In this document: positions 26,292 to 34,333 of the stretch, in pieces
Numbering within the stretch: position 1 is the first letter of the stretch
Layout: the number at the start of each line of letters is the position of its first letter
Origin: Bradyrhizobium sp. CER78
GTDB lineage: Bacteria; Pseudomonadota; Alphaproteobacteria; Rhizobiales; Xanthobacteraceae
Length of the DNA stretch: 64,000 nucleotides
Direction: 5' to 3'
Assembly: GCF_029846235.1 (NCBI RefSeq)
Contig: NZ_JARVWP010000004.1
Location: 434,001-498,000 of the forward strand
Translations under genes and position numbers: made by a program
Notes under the pieces: model-generated
The model's input: only the letters and a program-made list of their open reading frames with translations
The model's database searches: none
Told to the model about the DNA's origin: nothing

Positions 26292-26747
26292 TCATGACGC
26301 GGCGGAAGGCTTCTTCTTCCTGACGAGCCCTTCAAGATGCACGCGGCGCGCGGCGGATTTACGCACGCGTTCCCTGGTGCGGCAGGCGCGGCAGCGCGCG
26401 GCCTTGGTGAACACGTCGCCCTTCGCGGCCTCGTACCACCATTTCTGCTGCAACGGTGTCCAGACCTCGGCGACACCGCAATCCTTGCAGACGAAAGGCT
26501 CGGGCCGATAGGTTCCGCGTTCGACGAAATCAGGAATCGAATAACTGTTCGAGGGTGCGAGCCGGCTCGTCACCACCGGAACCTCGTCGCGCGCCAGCGC
26601 GATCTTGTAGTCGCGCAGGCGTTGTCGCTCGGCGGCGCGTTGCGCCAGCGTGTGGTGCCATGCCGCAGCCTTGCGCTGCTTGGCCTCCATCTCCCGGCGT
26701 GTCTGCTTGCTGCGCTTCACGTCCGCACCATCCGCCCTGCACCTCAT
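26292..26747 (-). CDS. Zinc-ribbon domain protein
   Basis: A 151-residue basic protein. The central block FVCKDCGVAEVWTPLQQKWW followed 15 residues later by CRACRTRERVRK gives two CxxC pairs with a WWYE motif between them, matching the 'probable zinc-ribbon' family. The N-terminal half is a charged helix (EMEAKQRKAAAWHHTLAQRA). Start uncertain: ATG at 26747 or a GTG shortly inside. Likely binds one zinc; role unknown. Confidence 0.7.
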   Translation of the reverse strand: MRCRADGADVKRSKQTRREMEAKQRKAAAWHHTLAQRAAERQRLRDYKIALARDEVPVVTSRLAPSNSYSIPDFVERGTYRPEPFVCKDCGVAEVWTPLQQKWWYEAAKGDVFTKAARCRACRTRERVRKSAARRVHLEGLVRKKKPSAAS

Positions 26748-26870
26748 CGGCGAACTTGCTGCCCGTTCAAGGACGATGTCATTGATGCGCTGCAGTTCGG
26801 CCGCAGGCTCGCCATACTAGCTGCGGCATTGCGCGGCGACCAGATCGACGACCAGCGATCGGTGCGGCGC

Positions 26871-27323
26871 CTATGTCCGCGCCTGCTCCACGGGGCGCAT
26901 GTGGATCAGCGCGTCGAGCACGAGGACGAGCACGGGACGCTGCTCGTCGTTGACGAGCTCGGTCTTGAAGATCACGACGGCGTCGCGCCGCTCCGGCCTG
27001 ATGGTGATCTTCTGGATCTGGGATTGGCCGGTCAGCGTCGTTCCCGGGCGGACCGGGCTCGGCAGACGGATCTCGAAGCTTCGCCCGACAATGCCCGCCA
27101 CCTTGCTCCAGATCGCCTCCACGACGAGCCGCTGATAGATCGCAATGGTGTTGAAGCCGCTTGCGATCAGCCCTCCGAACGGGCCCGCCGCAGCGGCGAC
27201 GGGATCGGTATGGATCGGCACCGGATCATACTTTCCGGCGAACTCCAGGATCTCGGCCTCGCCGATCGTGTAAGTCCCGAGCTTGAATGTCTGGCCCTCG
27301 GTGAGATCTTCCGCATACAGCAT
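26871..27323 (-). CDS. MaoC-family hotdog dehydratase
   Basis: A 150-residue single-hotdog protein of the MaoC/R-hydratase family, which hydrates trans-2-enoyl-CoA. The catalytic block is YDPVPIHTDPVAAAAGPFGG (D...H pair), followed by GLIASGFNTIAIYQRLVVEA. The ATG follows GGAGG. The neighbouring genes do not point to a pathway, so the acyl-CoA substrate is unknown. Confidence 0.87.
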   Translation of the reverse strand: MLYAEDLTEGQTFKLGTYTIGEAEILEFAGKYDPVPIHTDPVAAAAGPFGGLIASGFNTIAIYQRLVVEAIWSKVAGIVGRSFEIRLPSPVRPGTTLTGQSQIQKITIRPERRDAVVIFKTELVNDEQRPVLVLVLDALIHMRPVEQART

Positions 27324-27452
27324 CGCACGCCTCCGTCTGTCGCAAGACGATAGCCGAACGCTGCGGGCTTTCCATTACCTCCGAGGTCATGAACTTCGCG
27401 CACCGCACGCGAGCGGCACCGGCCGCTCGCATCTCGCCGCGGGCGTCCCGCG

Positions 27453-28316
27453 CTATTGCAGCCGGGCCGCCCTCGCCTTGGCGGCCTTCACGGTGTTCTC
27501 CATCAGGCAGGCGATCGTCATCGGTCCGACGCCGCGCGGCACCGGCGTGATCGCGCCGGCAACGTGCACCGCCTCGTCGAAGGAGACATCGCCGCATACC
27601 GCGTAGCCGCCTTCCGGCTTCTCGACGCGCGTGGTGCCGACATCGATCACGATCGCCTGCGGCTTGATCCAGTCACCGCGCACGAGGCCCGCCTTGCCCA
27701 CCGCGCTGACCAGGATGTCGGCCTGACGGCAGAGGTTGCTGATGTCGCGGGTGTGGATGTGGGTCTGCGTCACGGTCGCCTGCTCCTGCAGCAGCAGCGC
27801 GGCCATCGGCTTGCCGACGATGTTGGAACTGCCGATCACCACGGCATGCGCGCCGGTGAGATCCGATCGGATCGACTTGATTAGCCTGAGACAGCCGAGC
27901 GGCGTGCATGGCACCAAAGCATCGTCGCCGTGAAACAGCCGGCCGGCATTGAGCGCGTGCAGGCCGTCGACATCCTTGGCAGGATCCACCGCCGCCATCA
28001 CGCGCAGGGCGTCGATATGCGCCGGCAGCGGCAGCTGGATCAGGATGCCGTCGATATCGTCGCGCGCGTTGAGCGCCGCGATCCTGGCAAGCAGATCGGC
28101 CTCGCTGGCGTCGTCCGGCAGGCGCTCGACCTCGCCGCGCAAGCCAAGCCGCTCGGCCATCCTGACCTTGCTCTGCACATAGATCTGGCTGGCCGGGTCG
28201 TCACCGACCAGCACGACCGTAAGCCCGGGCGCGCGGGGCAACCGGTCCAGTTCACTTGCAACCTTGTCGATGACAATTTGGGCATGTGCATGCCCATCAA
28301 GAATGTTCGCCGTCAT
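27453..28316 (-). CDS. folD: Bifunctional methylene-THF dehydrogenase / methenyl-THF cyclohydrolase
   Basis: A 287-residue cytoplasmic enzyme of one-carbon metabolism. It oxidises 5,10-methylene-THF with NADP and then opens the methenyl ring. Visible motifs: YVQSKVRMAERLGL (Tyr and catalytic Lys), IDGILIQLPLPAHIDA, DPAKDVDGLHALNAGRL, VPCTPLGCLRLI, the nucleotide loop VVIGSSNIVGKPMAALLL and the C-terminal PVPRGVGPMTIACLMENTV. The ATG follows GGAGGTG. Length and motifs fit the family without gaps. Confidence 0.97.
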   Translation of the reverse strand: MTANILDGHAHAQIVIDKVASELDRLPRAPGLTVVLVGDDPASQIYVQSKVRMAERLGLRGEVERLPDDASEADLLARIAALNARDDIDGILIQLPLPAHIDALRVMAAVDPAKDVDGLHALNAGRLFHGDDALVPCTPLGCLRLIKSIRSDLTGAHAVVIGSSNIVGKPMAALLLQEQATVTQTHIHTRDISNLCRQADILVSAVGKAGLVRGDWIKPQAIVIDVGTTRVEKPEGGYAVCGDVSFDEAVHVAGAITPVPRGVGPMTIACLMENTVKAAKARAARLQ

Positions 28317-28628
28317 GGCACCTCCGTTTCGAAGCGGTGCCCAGGCGCGCGGCGTTCAGTCTCTGCGCTCCCCGATGGTGGTCCATCCAAGCGCCAGTCG
28401 CGCAGATGGCGCCGTGATAGCCGGTGGGCCCCGCAAAGGCAAATCACGCTCGGTTGCGGTCGAACCGGCGACGAATTGCCCCTGTTTTTGCCGGTGGATC
28501 GGTGTCGGGTGGGTCGTCTCTGGGGGTAGGATTCGGGCAGAACTTGCGATAAGCCTCGGCGCTTGCCGGGCTTTTCCGATCCCCGGCGCCATCCTTCCGG
28601 TCATCACGCCATTTCGGACAATTTCAAC
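28317..28628. other. Intergenic region upstream of folD and the exported Cys-motif gene
   Basis: A divergent promoter region of 312 bases. Short open frames on both strands lack sustained coding bias. I see no repeat or clear operator in it. Confidence 0.45.
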
Positions 28629-29045
28629 ATGAGACATATCATCATCGCGCTGGCGCTCCTCTGCCCGGCTGCCGCGCTTGCCCAGGGCACGGCTCCAGCC
28701 ACCACGCCACCGCCGGCGGCCGACAAGCCGGCGGCGGCCTCACAGCCGATGGTCGGCGACAAGCCGCTGGTCCAGGTCGGCAAGAAGTCGGCGGCCAAGA
28801 AGGGCGAGAAGGCTGCCGCTCCCGGCAAGCCGCAATCGGTCGCGCAGAAGCTCCAGGCCTGCCAGGACATCGACGACGCCACCAAGGAGCGGCTGATGTG
28901 CTACGACGAGATCTTCAAGCCGCAGCCGAAGCCGAAGGCCGCCCCTGCCAAGGGCGTCAACGAATGCCGGTTCGTGAAGGAAGAGGACGAGCGGCTGACC
29001 TGCTACAACGGCTTCGCCGACAAGATTCCGCGCCTGCCGCGCTAA
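28629..29045 (+). CDS. Exported protein with two Cys-x-x-(I)-D...CY motifs
   Basis: A 138-residue product with a signal peptide (MRHIIIALALLCPAAALAQ), a Pro/Ala/Lys-rich linker and a C-terminal part with two similar motifs: LQACQDIDDATKERLMCYDE and NECRFVKEEDERLTCYNGFA. The CxxI...RLxCYD pattern occurs in several small periplasmic proteins, including VasI-like ones, but the function is not known. Four Cys could form two disulfides. Confidence 0.72.
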   Translation: MRHIIIALALLCPAAALAQGTAPATTPPPAADKPAAASQPMVGDKPLVQVGKKSAAKKGEKAAAPGKPQSVAQKLQACQDIDDATKERLMCYDEIFKPQPKPKAAPAKGVNECRFVKEEDERLTCYNGFADKIPRLPR

Positions 29046-29106
29046 CCGGCGTGAATGGCCCGTACGACTATTTGCGTCCGGTTGCCGGCTGATCTCGCGG
29101 ACATGA

Positions 29107-29134
29107 AAATGCCGCCGCAAGCATTTGCGGCGGC
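29107..29134 (-). terminator. Terminator stem-loop between convergent genes
   Basis: GCCGCCGCAA and TTGCGGCGGC form a perfect 10-bp stem with a 4-base loop. On the minus strand it is followed by ATTTTC, so it fits an intrinsic terminator for the gene at 29166-29690; it may also end the plus-strand gene. Confidence 0.65.
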
Positions 29135-29165
29135 GTGCTGGTTGCCGGCTGCGTCGCGACCCTGC

Positions 29166-29690
29166 CTACCAGGTGCCGAAACCGCCGAAGAAGCCCATGC
29201 GCGGCTGCTGCTGCGCGACGCGATAGGGCTGATACATGCCGGGCTGCGCCAGCCGCATCGGCTGCTGCGGATGGGCATGGTAACGCGCAACCTTGTGCTT
29301 CTTCGGAGCCGGCGGCTGAGCCTGGGCCGGCTGGTCGGCCGGTTTCGCCTCGGCCACGGCCTTCTGCGCGTCAGCCTTCTCGGGAATGAACTGGGCAAAC
29401 GTGTTGCGGACGCGGGCCTGTGCCGACGCGTCGCCCGTTGCCGGCGGGACGGCCGCGGCAACCGCGTTCACCTGCGCCGGAACGATGATCGGCTGGCTGG
29501 TATCGTATACCACCCGCTCCGGCAATTTCTGCGTCGACCTGATGCGGACCATGGTCTTGTCGGCGCCCGGCGATGAGATGGCCTGGCTTTGGCCGGGAAC
29601 CGGGGCCTCCTGCGGCACGATGGCACTGACGACGAAGAGCAGCGCGAGCAGCACTCCACCAACGAACAGGAAATAACGCGCCACAGGCAT
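29166..29690 (-). CDS. Membrane-anchored hypothetical protein
   Basis: A 174-residue protein with one N-terminal helix (ARYFLFVGGVLLALLFVVSA) and a periplasmic Pro/Ala/Gln-rich part (AKPADQPAQAQPPAPKKHKV). Its end is His/Gln/Arg-rich (HAHPQQPMRLAQPGMYQP) with a glycine-aromatic tail. The ATG at 29690 follows GGGGGGAG. Low-complexity composition limits interpretation; no family assigned. Confidence 0.65.
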   Translation of the reverse strand: MPVARYFLFVGGVLLALLFVVSAIVPQEAPVPGQSQAISSPGADKTMVRIRSTQKLPERVVYDTSQPIIVPAQVNAVAAAVPPATGDASAQARVRNTFAQFIPEKADAQKAVAEAKPADQPAQAQPPAPKKHKVARYHAHPQQPMRLAQPGMYQPYRVAQQQPRMGFFGGFGTW

Positions 29691-29906
29691 TTTGGTAGCT
29701 CCCCCCGCGCACGGGCGCGGTTCATCTCGGCGCGACGACATCAGTCATCGCGCAGCGAATTCATCGTCTGCGCATGATCACCCGGACAGTCGCCATCCCG
29801 CGCTTCCGGGTCGTTCTCTAACGGTCGGCTTATTAGTTAGTTCCTGCCTGGCCGTTACGGTTCACCCGGCAAGTCAATTCCTGCTCACTTTTTCGAGATG
29901 CAGGGT

Positions 29907-30536
29907 TTAGGCGCGGCTGGCGGTCACGACAGAGCATTTCGCCTTGTTTGCGTTAACATTTACGAAGCCGATCAGCATCTGCGAGTAGGTCTTGCGGCTC
30001 TTCATGGCGATGGTGTCCGGGATCAGGCGCTTGCGCTCGGTCATCGGGCTGCCGTCGCGGCGGATGAAGGCGCAGGCGATCTCGATATCCTTGACCGCGA
30101 AATCATTGGCGTTGCGCAGCGTCAGGGTGACCAGCACCTTGGACCCGAGCCCGCCGCGGCGCCACGATTGCGAGGCGATCCGCACCCGGTCCAGCGGCGA
30201 TCGTTCGGCGCCCGGCTGGGACGACCTGGCCTCCTCGGCCGGCTGCGGGGCGGTGGCCATGCCAACCGTGGCCGGCTCGTCTGCCGGTGCGGCCAGCGCC
30301 TCCTTCCTAGGGGCCTGGGCAGGCTGCACCCCGGTCGGCACATCCTGCGCGGTGCGGATGACGGCCGAAGACACCGGCCAGATATCCTGGTCTCCGGCGT
30401 CGCTCGGCTCGGGGAGCATGAACCAGGCGGCGATCCCGGCGATTGCGATCAACGACAGCAGCAGGCTGGCGTAGAAGCCGCCGTCACCGAGACGTCCGGC
30501 GGCAACATTTCGAAACGACGCCAAGCCGATCCGCAT
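29907..30536 (-). CDS. Single-pass membrane hypothetical protein
   Basis: A 209-residue protein: one membrane helix near residue 25 (YASLLLSLIAIAGIAAWFML), a disordered Pro/Ala/Glu linker, then a compact domain (KVLVTLTLRNANDFAVKDIE, CAFIRRDGSPMTERKRLIPD) with the look of an Ig-like or FxLYD-type beta-sandwich. I chose the ATG at 30536; the frame upstream to 30704 is not coding-like. Role unknown. Confidence 0.65.
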   Translation of the reverse strand: MRIGLASFRNVAAGRLGDGGFYASLLLSLIAIAGIAAWFMLPEPSDAGDQDIWPVSSAVIRTAQDVPTGVQPAQAPRKEALAAPADEPATVGMATAPQPAEEARSSQPGAERSPLDRVRIASQSWRRGGLGSKVLVTLTLRNANDFAVKDIEIACAFIRRDGSPMTERKRLIPDTIAMKSRKTYSQMLIGFVNVNANKAKCSVVTASRA

Positions 30537-30798
30537 CGTCGTGCCCTCACCCTCAACGCCCGACCAGATCCCGCCAGCACAGAGACCGCAGCCATCGCCG
30601 CATGCGGCATCCGGGACGACCGCAGGTCGAGCGGCCACGCGAGAACAATCGCCATCGGCCGGAATGGTTTCATTCCGGGACGACAATCTTGCGACGTGCA
30701 GCACGGGATGGCATCACAGCCGGCCGATCGCTAGATTTGCACCGCGCGAGAGCGAGTGCCGCGCGCCGACGCGGCGCGAGAACAACAAGGAGATCGCA

Positions 30799-31182
30799 AT
30801 GCCTGTCGTCACCTGGGACCACGTCCATCTGCGCAGTCCCGATCCGGAAGCCACCGCGACCTGGCTGCGCGACATTCTCGGCGGCGAGATCATCCGTGGC
30901 CCAGGCCGCATCGACGTCCAGCTCGGCGGCGCCAAGGTGTTCATCGCGGAGGTGACGCAGGGCGACGGCGTCAACGCACCGCCGGCGACGCCGTATCAGG
31001 GGCTCGACCATTTCGGACTAACGGTGAAGGACATCGATGCGGTTGCGGCCGAAATCAAGGCCAAGGGCGTCGAGTTCACCAAGGAGCCGACCACGATCCG
31101 CCCGGGCGTGCGGATCTGCTTCATCCGCGGCCCGCAGGGCATCTCGATCGAACTGCTCGAGCGCGACAAGAAATACGTGTGA
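30799..31182 (+). CDS. VOC-family (glyoxalase/dioxygenase fold) protein
   Basis: A 127-residue single-domain vicinal-oxygen-chelate protein. It has the paired beta-alpha-beta pattern: TWDHVHLRSPDPEATATWLR, then GLDHFGLTVKDIDAVAAEIK and a C-terminal GPQGISIELLER with the usual Glu metal ligand; the His in DHVHL and DHFGL are the other probable ligands. The ATG follows AAGGAGATC. Substrate unknown: lyase, dioxygenase and resistance-protein members share this fold. Confidence 0.88.
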   Translation: MPVVTWDHVHLRSPDPEATATWLRDILGGEIIRGPGRIDVQLGGAKVFIAEVTQGDGVNAPPATPYQGLDHFGLTVKDIDAVAAEIKAKGVEFTKEPTTIRPGVRICFIRGPQGISIELLERDKKYV

Positions 31183-31194
31183 GCGACTGTCGCG

Positions 31195-31551
31195 CTACGT
31201 CATGCTGCCGGGCATGAAGCAGCGGATCGTCACGCCCATGTAGCTCTTGATCGGCCACACCATCGCGCGGCCGGCCCGGTTGGGCTCAGTGACCACGGCC
31301 TCGTCGGGGACGTCGATCCAGATCCCCTCGAGGCGCACACGGTAGTGCCCGTCCTTCGACTCCCAATCGACATCGCTGACCGCAGTGCCGTCGGCATCGG
31401 AGCAGCACGGCCCCTTGCCGCTGCGCAGACCGTCGAACCACTCCTTCAGCGGCGAATTAGCGTAGCGGCCGTCGGGATCGCGGGCCTGCGCTAGCTGCGC
31501 AGCCGCCACCGACACGAGCACGACGAGGCCGAGCGGCAGGTACACCCGCAT
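31195..31551 (-). CDS. Exported hypothetical protein
   Basis: A 118-residue product from the ATG at 31551 (AGGAG upstream) with a signal peptide (MRVYLPLGLVVLVSVAAAQ, cleavage near AQA-R). An alternative start at 31635 also has GGAG and would add 28 residues before the helix. The mature part contains SPLKEWFDGLRSGKGPCCSD with a Cys pair, and ends GVTIRCFMPGSMT. This looks like a conserved small secreted family in rhizobia; function not known. Confidence 0.68.
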   Translation of the reverse strand: MRVYLPLGLVVLVSVAAAQLAQARDPDGRYANSPLKEWFDGLRSGKGPCCSDADGTAVSDVDWESKDGHYRVRLEGIWIDVPDEAVVTEPNRAGRAMVWPIKSYMGVTIRCFMPGSMT

Positions 31552-31872
31552 CCGGCTCCTGCGATGGCCGGCCAAGGTTTCGGAATCGTCGTCGGGGCCC
31601 GCCAAGCGGCCGCCAGCTTCTATCCTGTCTGTCATGTGTGTTGCTCCAGCACTCACCGGCCAGTGCAACCAGAGCTATGCATTTCGCGGGCCAGTTCGAG
31701 TCGCGCGCACGGTCCGCTGTCATCGCGCCGTCACACCGCCTGGCAGGAACCGAGGGTTCACGGCCACTCCGGACACCCGGAATCAACCTGCCGCATTGCA
31801 CGAGGTTGCTCGCTTTGGCATAAAAAACCAATCCGGATTGCTGCGGGCGCGGCAGCCGGTCCATGGGACGTT
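31552..31872. other. Intergenic region between divergent small genes
   Basis: About 320 bases without a supported gene (shorter if the upstream gene starts at 31635). It must carry the promoters of both the exported protein and the GrlR-like gene. No operator or repeat is evident. Confidence 0.4.
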
Positions 31873-32223
31873 ATGAAGAACGGGCTGTACTCAATCCACG
31901 TCACCCTGCTGGACGGACGCGTCGGCAAGGGCAGCGGAGTGATTCTCTTCCGCGACGGACAGATTCTCGGCGGCGATGCCTATCTCTATTACACCGGCAG
32001 CTACACGGTGAAGGGTGACGCATTCAAGGGCGAGGTCCTTGTGCAACGCCACACCACGCCGCGCGACACCGACAACCCGCTGTTCGGCGGGCCCGCGCCG
32101 GTCGGCATCGGCGTCTCCGGCACCTTCACCGACACCCGCGGCACCATGAGTGGAACCGCGCTGGTCGGCAAGGCGAGCCTGATCTTCGGCGCCACGCTGC
32201 ACAAGCTCGCGGATATCAATTAG
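31873..32223 (+). CDS. GrlR-like regulatory protein
   Basis: A 116-residue beta-rich protein: MKNGLYSIHVTLLDGRVGKG, then GVILFRDGQILGGDAYLYYT and GSYTVKGDAFKGEVLVQRHT. This matches the GrlR family, whose founder in attaching-effacing E. coli binds GrlA and represses LEE type III secretion genes. Rhizobial members occur away from type III loci and their partners are unknown. Upstream ATG codons give other frames without coding character. No secretion genes are nearby, so a role here is open. Confidence 0.72.
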   Translation: MKNGLYSIHVTLLDGRVGKGSGVILFRDGQILGGDAYLYYTGSYTVKGDAFKGEVLVQRHTTPRDTDNPLFGGPAPVGIGVSGTFTDTRGTMSGTALVGKASLIFGATLHKLADIN

Positions 32224-32268
32224 CGCACGATAAGGTTGCGCTTGAATCGTGTTTGAGCGCTTTCGGAC

Positions 32269-32399
32269 CGTCATACTGAGGTGCGAGCGCAGCGAGCCTC
32301 GAAGGATCGACGGCCACCAGCCGGGCCGTGCACCCTTCGAGACGCGGCTTCGCCGCTCCTCCAGCGACAAAGGCGAAGCCTTTGCGCGGGGATGACGGT
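32269..32399. repeat. Intergenic palindromic repeat (CGTCAT...ATGACGG type)
   Basis: About 131 bases bounded by CGTCATACTGAGGTGCGAGC and GCGGGGATGACGG, with inner inverted pieces (GAGCGCAGCGAGCCTCGAAG, CACCCTTCGAGACGCGGCTT). It resembles widespread intergenic repeats of Bradyrhizobiaceae. A degenerate fragment of similar sequence is visible near 33665-33745. Confidence 0.7.
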
Positions 32400-32429
32400 G
32401 CTGGCACATGTTTCTGCCGTTCTCCCTAT

Positions 32430-33515
32430 TCACGTCGCGCCGTGCGCGTCGACGTAGAGCGCGTAGATCGAATGGCAGGACGCCATGTAGAGGCGGTTGT
32501 TCTTGGGTCCGCCGAAGGTCAGGTTCTCGCAGCGCTCCGGCAGGCGGATGAAGCCGAGCGGCTTGCCCTGCGGGTTGAACACCATCACGCCGTCGAGATC
32601 CTCAGACCGGCCCTTGAGCTGATAGACCTTGCGGCCGTTGACATCCACAGGCTCCGATTGCAGCGCGCCGTTGCTGCCCCAGCCGCACCACAGATTGCCG
32701 TCGCGATCGACGCGGAAGCCGTCGAGCGATCCCTGGTCGGCGGCGTCGATCAGCTTGCTCTTGTTGCGGACGCTGCCGTCGGGATTGACGTCGTAGCTCC
32801 AGATGCTGCGGCTCGGCGTGCCCTTCCACTCGACGACGTAGAGCTTCTTCTCGTCCGGCGAGAACGCCAGCCCGTTCGGATTGACCAGATCGGTGATGAC
32901 GGCCGTCAGCTTGCCGTCGGTGCCGATGCGGAACACGTTGGTGTTGTCCTGCTCGCGCTTGGCCTTGAAGCCCTCCCACTCGCCGGCGATGCCGAACACC
33001 GGATCGGTGAACCAGATGGTGTCGTCGGACTTCACCACGATGTCGTTCGGCGCATTGAGCCGTTTGCCCTCGAAATTGTCGGCGAGCACGGTGATCTTGC
33101 CGTTCTTCTCGGTGCGCGTGATCCGCCGCGTCACCGAATGCTCGCAGGTGACGAGCCGGCCCTGGCGGTCGCGGGTATTGCCGTTGGCGAAATTGGCGGG
33201 GCTTCTGAAGACGCTGAGGCTACCGTCCTTCTCGCTGTACTTCATGATGCGGTTATTGGGGATGTCGCTGAACAGCAAATAGCCGCCCTCGGGGAAATAG
33301 GCCGGCCCTTCCGCCCAGCGCAGGCCGGTCGCGACCTGCTCGAGCGTAGAACTGTAGAGCCGGTACTTGGCAAAGCTCGGGTCGAGGATTTCGACCGCCG
33401 GATCCGGATAGCGCTGATTGGGCTTGAACGGGAACGACTGCGCCATGGCGCGGCTGGCCGCTGCGCTCGCCATGCCCGCGCCGATGCCGGCCACCAGATT
33501 GCGCCGTGAGATCAT
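32430..33515 (-). CDS. Tat-exported SMP-30/gluconolactonase-family protein
   Basis: A 361-residue protein with a twin-arginine leader (MISRRNLVAGIGAGMASAAA, then SRAMAQ) followed by a six-bladed propeller of the SMP-30/gluconolactonase family. Visible blade motifs: GLRWAEGPAYFPEGGYLLFS, RLNAPNDIVVKSDDTIWFTD, LVNPNGLAFSPDEKKLYVVE and SLDGFRVDRDGNLWCGWGSN, with the Glu, Asn and Asp metal ligands of lactonases. It probably hydrolyses a sugar lactone in the periplasm. The ATG at 33515 follows GGAGGA. Substrate not determined. Confidence 0.9.
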   Translation of the reverse strand: MISRRNLVAGIGAGMASAAASRAMAQSFPFKPNQRYPDPAVEILDPSFAKYRLYSSTLEQVATGLRWAEGPAYFPEGGYLLFSDIPNNRIMKYSEKDGSLSVFRSPANFANGNTRDRQGRLVTCEHSVTRRITRTEKNGKITVLADNFEGKRLNAPNDIVVKSDDTIWFTDPVFGIAGEWEGFKAKREQDNTNVFRIGTDGKLTAVITDLVNPNGLAFSPDEKKLYVVEWKGTPSRSIWSYDVNPDGSVRNKSKLIDAADQGSLDGFRVDRDGNLWCGWGSNGALQSEPVDVNGRKVYQLKGRSEDLDGVMVFNPQGKPLGFIRLPERCENLTFGGPKNNRLYMASCHSIYALYVDAHGAT

Positions 33516-33757
33516 GTCTTCCTCCCCTGCTCGCACCGCCCGCTGATCGCTGGATCGGTTGAGCGAGCCGTAGGAGCGTTGTCGCGGACGGTCCAATGCC
33601 GTTCGCGCATCGATCGATACTGATCGAATATCGATCGTCGGGCCCGTGATCGCGAGGGCGCAACACGACCGTCTCGAAGAATCGACGGCCGCCATCGGGG
33701 CCATTGATCCTCAAGGCTCGCTTCGCAAGCGCCGCAGGAGACGCCGATGCAGCCCGG

Positions 33758-33961
33758 CTATCCGGGCTGCTGATTTCGTCTCATGATCTTGAGCACGAGC
33801 AAGACGGCACCCAGCACCAGAAGCAGGATGCCGATAACGGTCGTATCGGTAGACTCGAACGTCACACCCACCGCTGTCAGCAGGCATCCGGCTATGATCG
33901 CGAACAGGCCGCCAAGCTTCTTGAACAGGAACAGATGTCCGTCACTTGTTTGCGCCACCAT
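33758..33961 (-). CDS. Small two-helix membrane protein
   Basis: A 67-residue product starting MVAQTSDGHLFLFKKLGG, with two hydrophobic helices (LFAIIAGCLLTAVGVTF and TVIGILLLVLGAVLLVLKIM) and a basic tail. Start could be the Met four codons upstream (33973). The frame to 34177 upstream lacks coding bias. Function unknown. Confidence 0.6.
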   Translation of the reverse strand: MVAQTSDGHLFLFKKLGGLFAIIAGCLLTAVGVTFESTDTTVIGILLLVLGAVLLVLKIMRRNQQPG

Positions 33962-34333
33962 GGTACATCTCATTGCTACGGTTGATGCCCCGCGCCTCCC
34001 ACACTCACTTCGGCTCGCACGCACGCGCCGCAATCGTACTCCCTCAAACGAAAACGTTGCAATCGGTCGTTGATTGCGCGCCGCAGCGACGTCCGCCGTT
34101 TGATTCAAACTGAAGCGATTGCGGATGCGTCGGCAGTTGAAAAGAAATCGCGTCAGCCTCACTGACTTGAACATCACCTCAGGTGAATTGTTCGCAAATG
34201 TTGATAGCTGGATTGCAGCACCAGGCTCCGGTTGTAGGTTGACTCAACTAAAACTTTGGCGCTGACTGTCCGGACGCATCGTGTTCTAGAATGGAACCGG
34301 CCACCGTTGGGTCCGTTCGGACGGAGAGATGCG
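33962..34333. other. AT-richer intergenic region upstream of the glutaminase gene
   Basis: 372 bases with no supported gene. It contains two perfect dyads: TCACCTCAGGTGA at 34174-34186, with outer arms GAACA/TGTTC-like, and GTTGACTCAAC at 34238-34248. They lie 90-160 bases before the glutaminase start and could be operators. Confidence 0.45.

Noticed and set aside
32328-33509. 393-residue plus-strand frame over the SMP-30 gene
   Set aside because: The minus strand has a Tat leader and propeller motifs; the plus frame starts inside a repeat.
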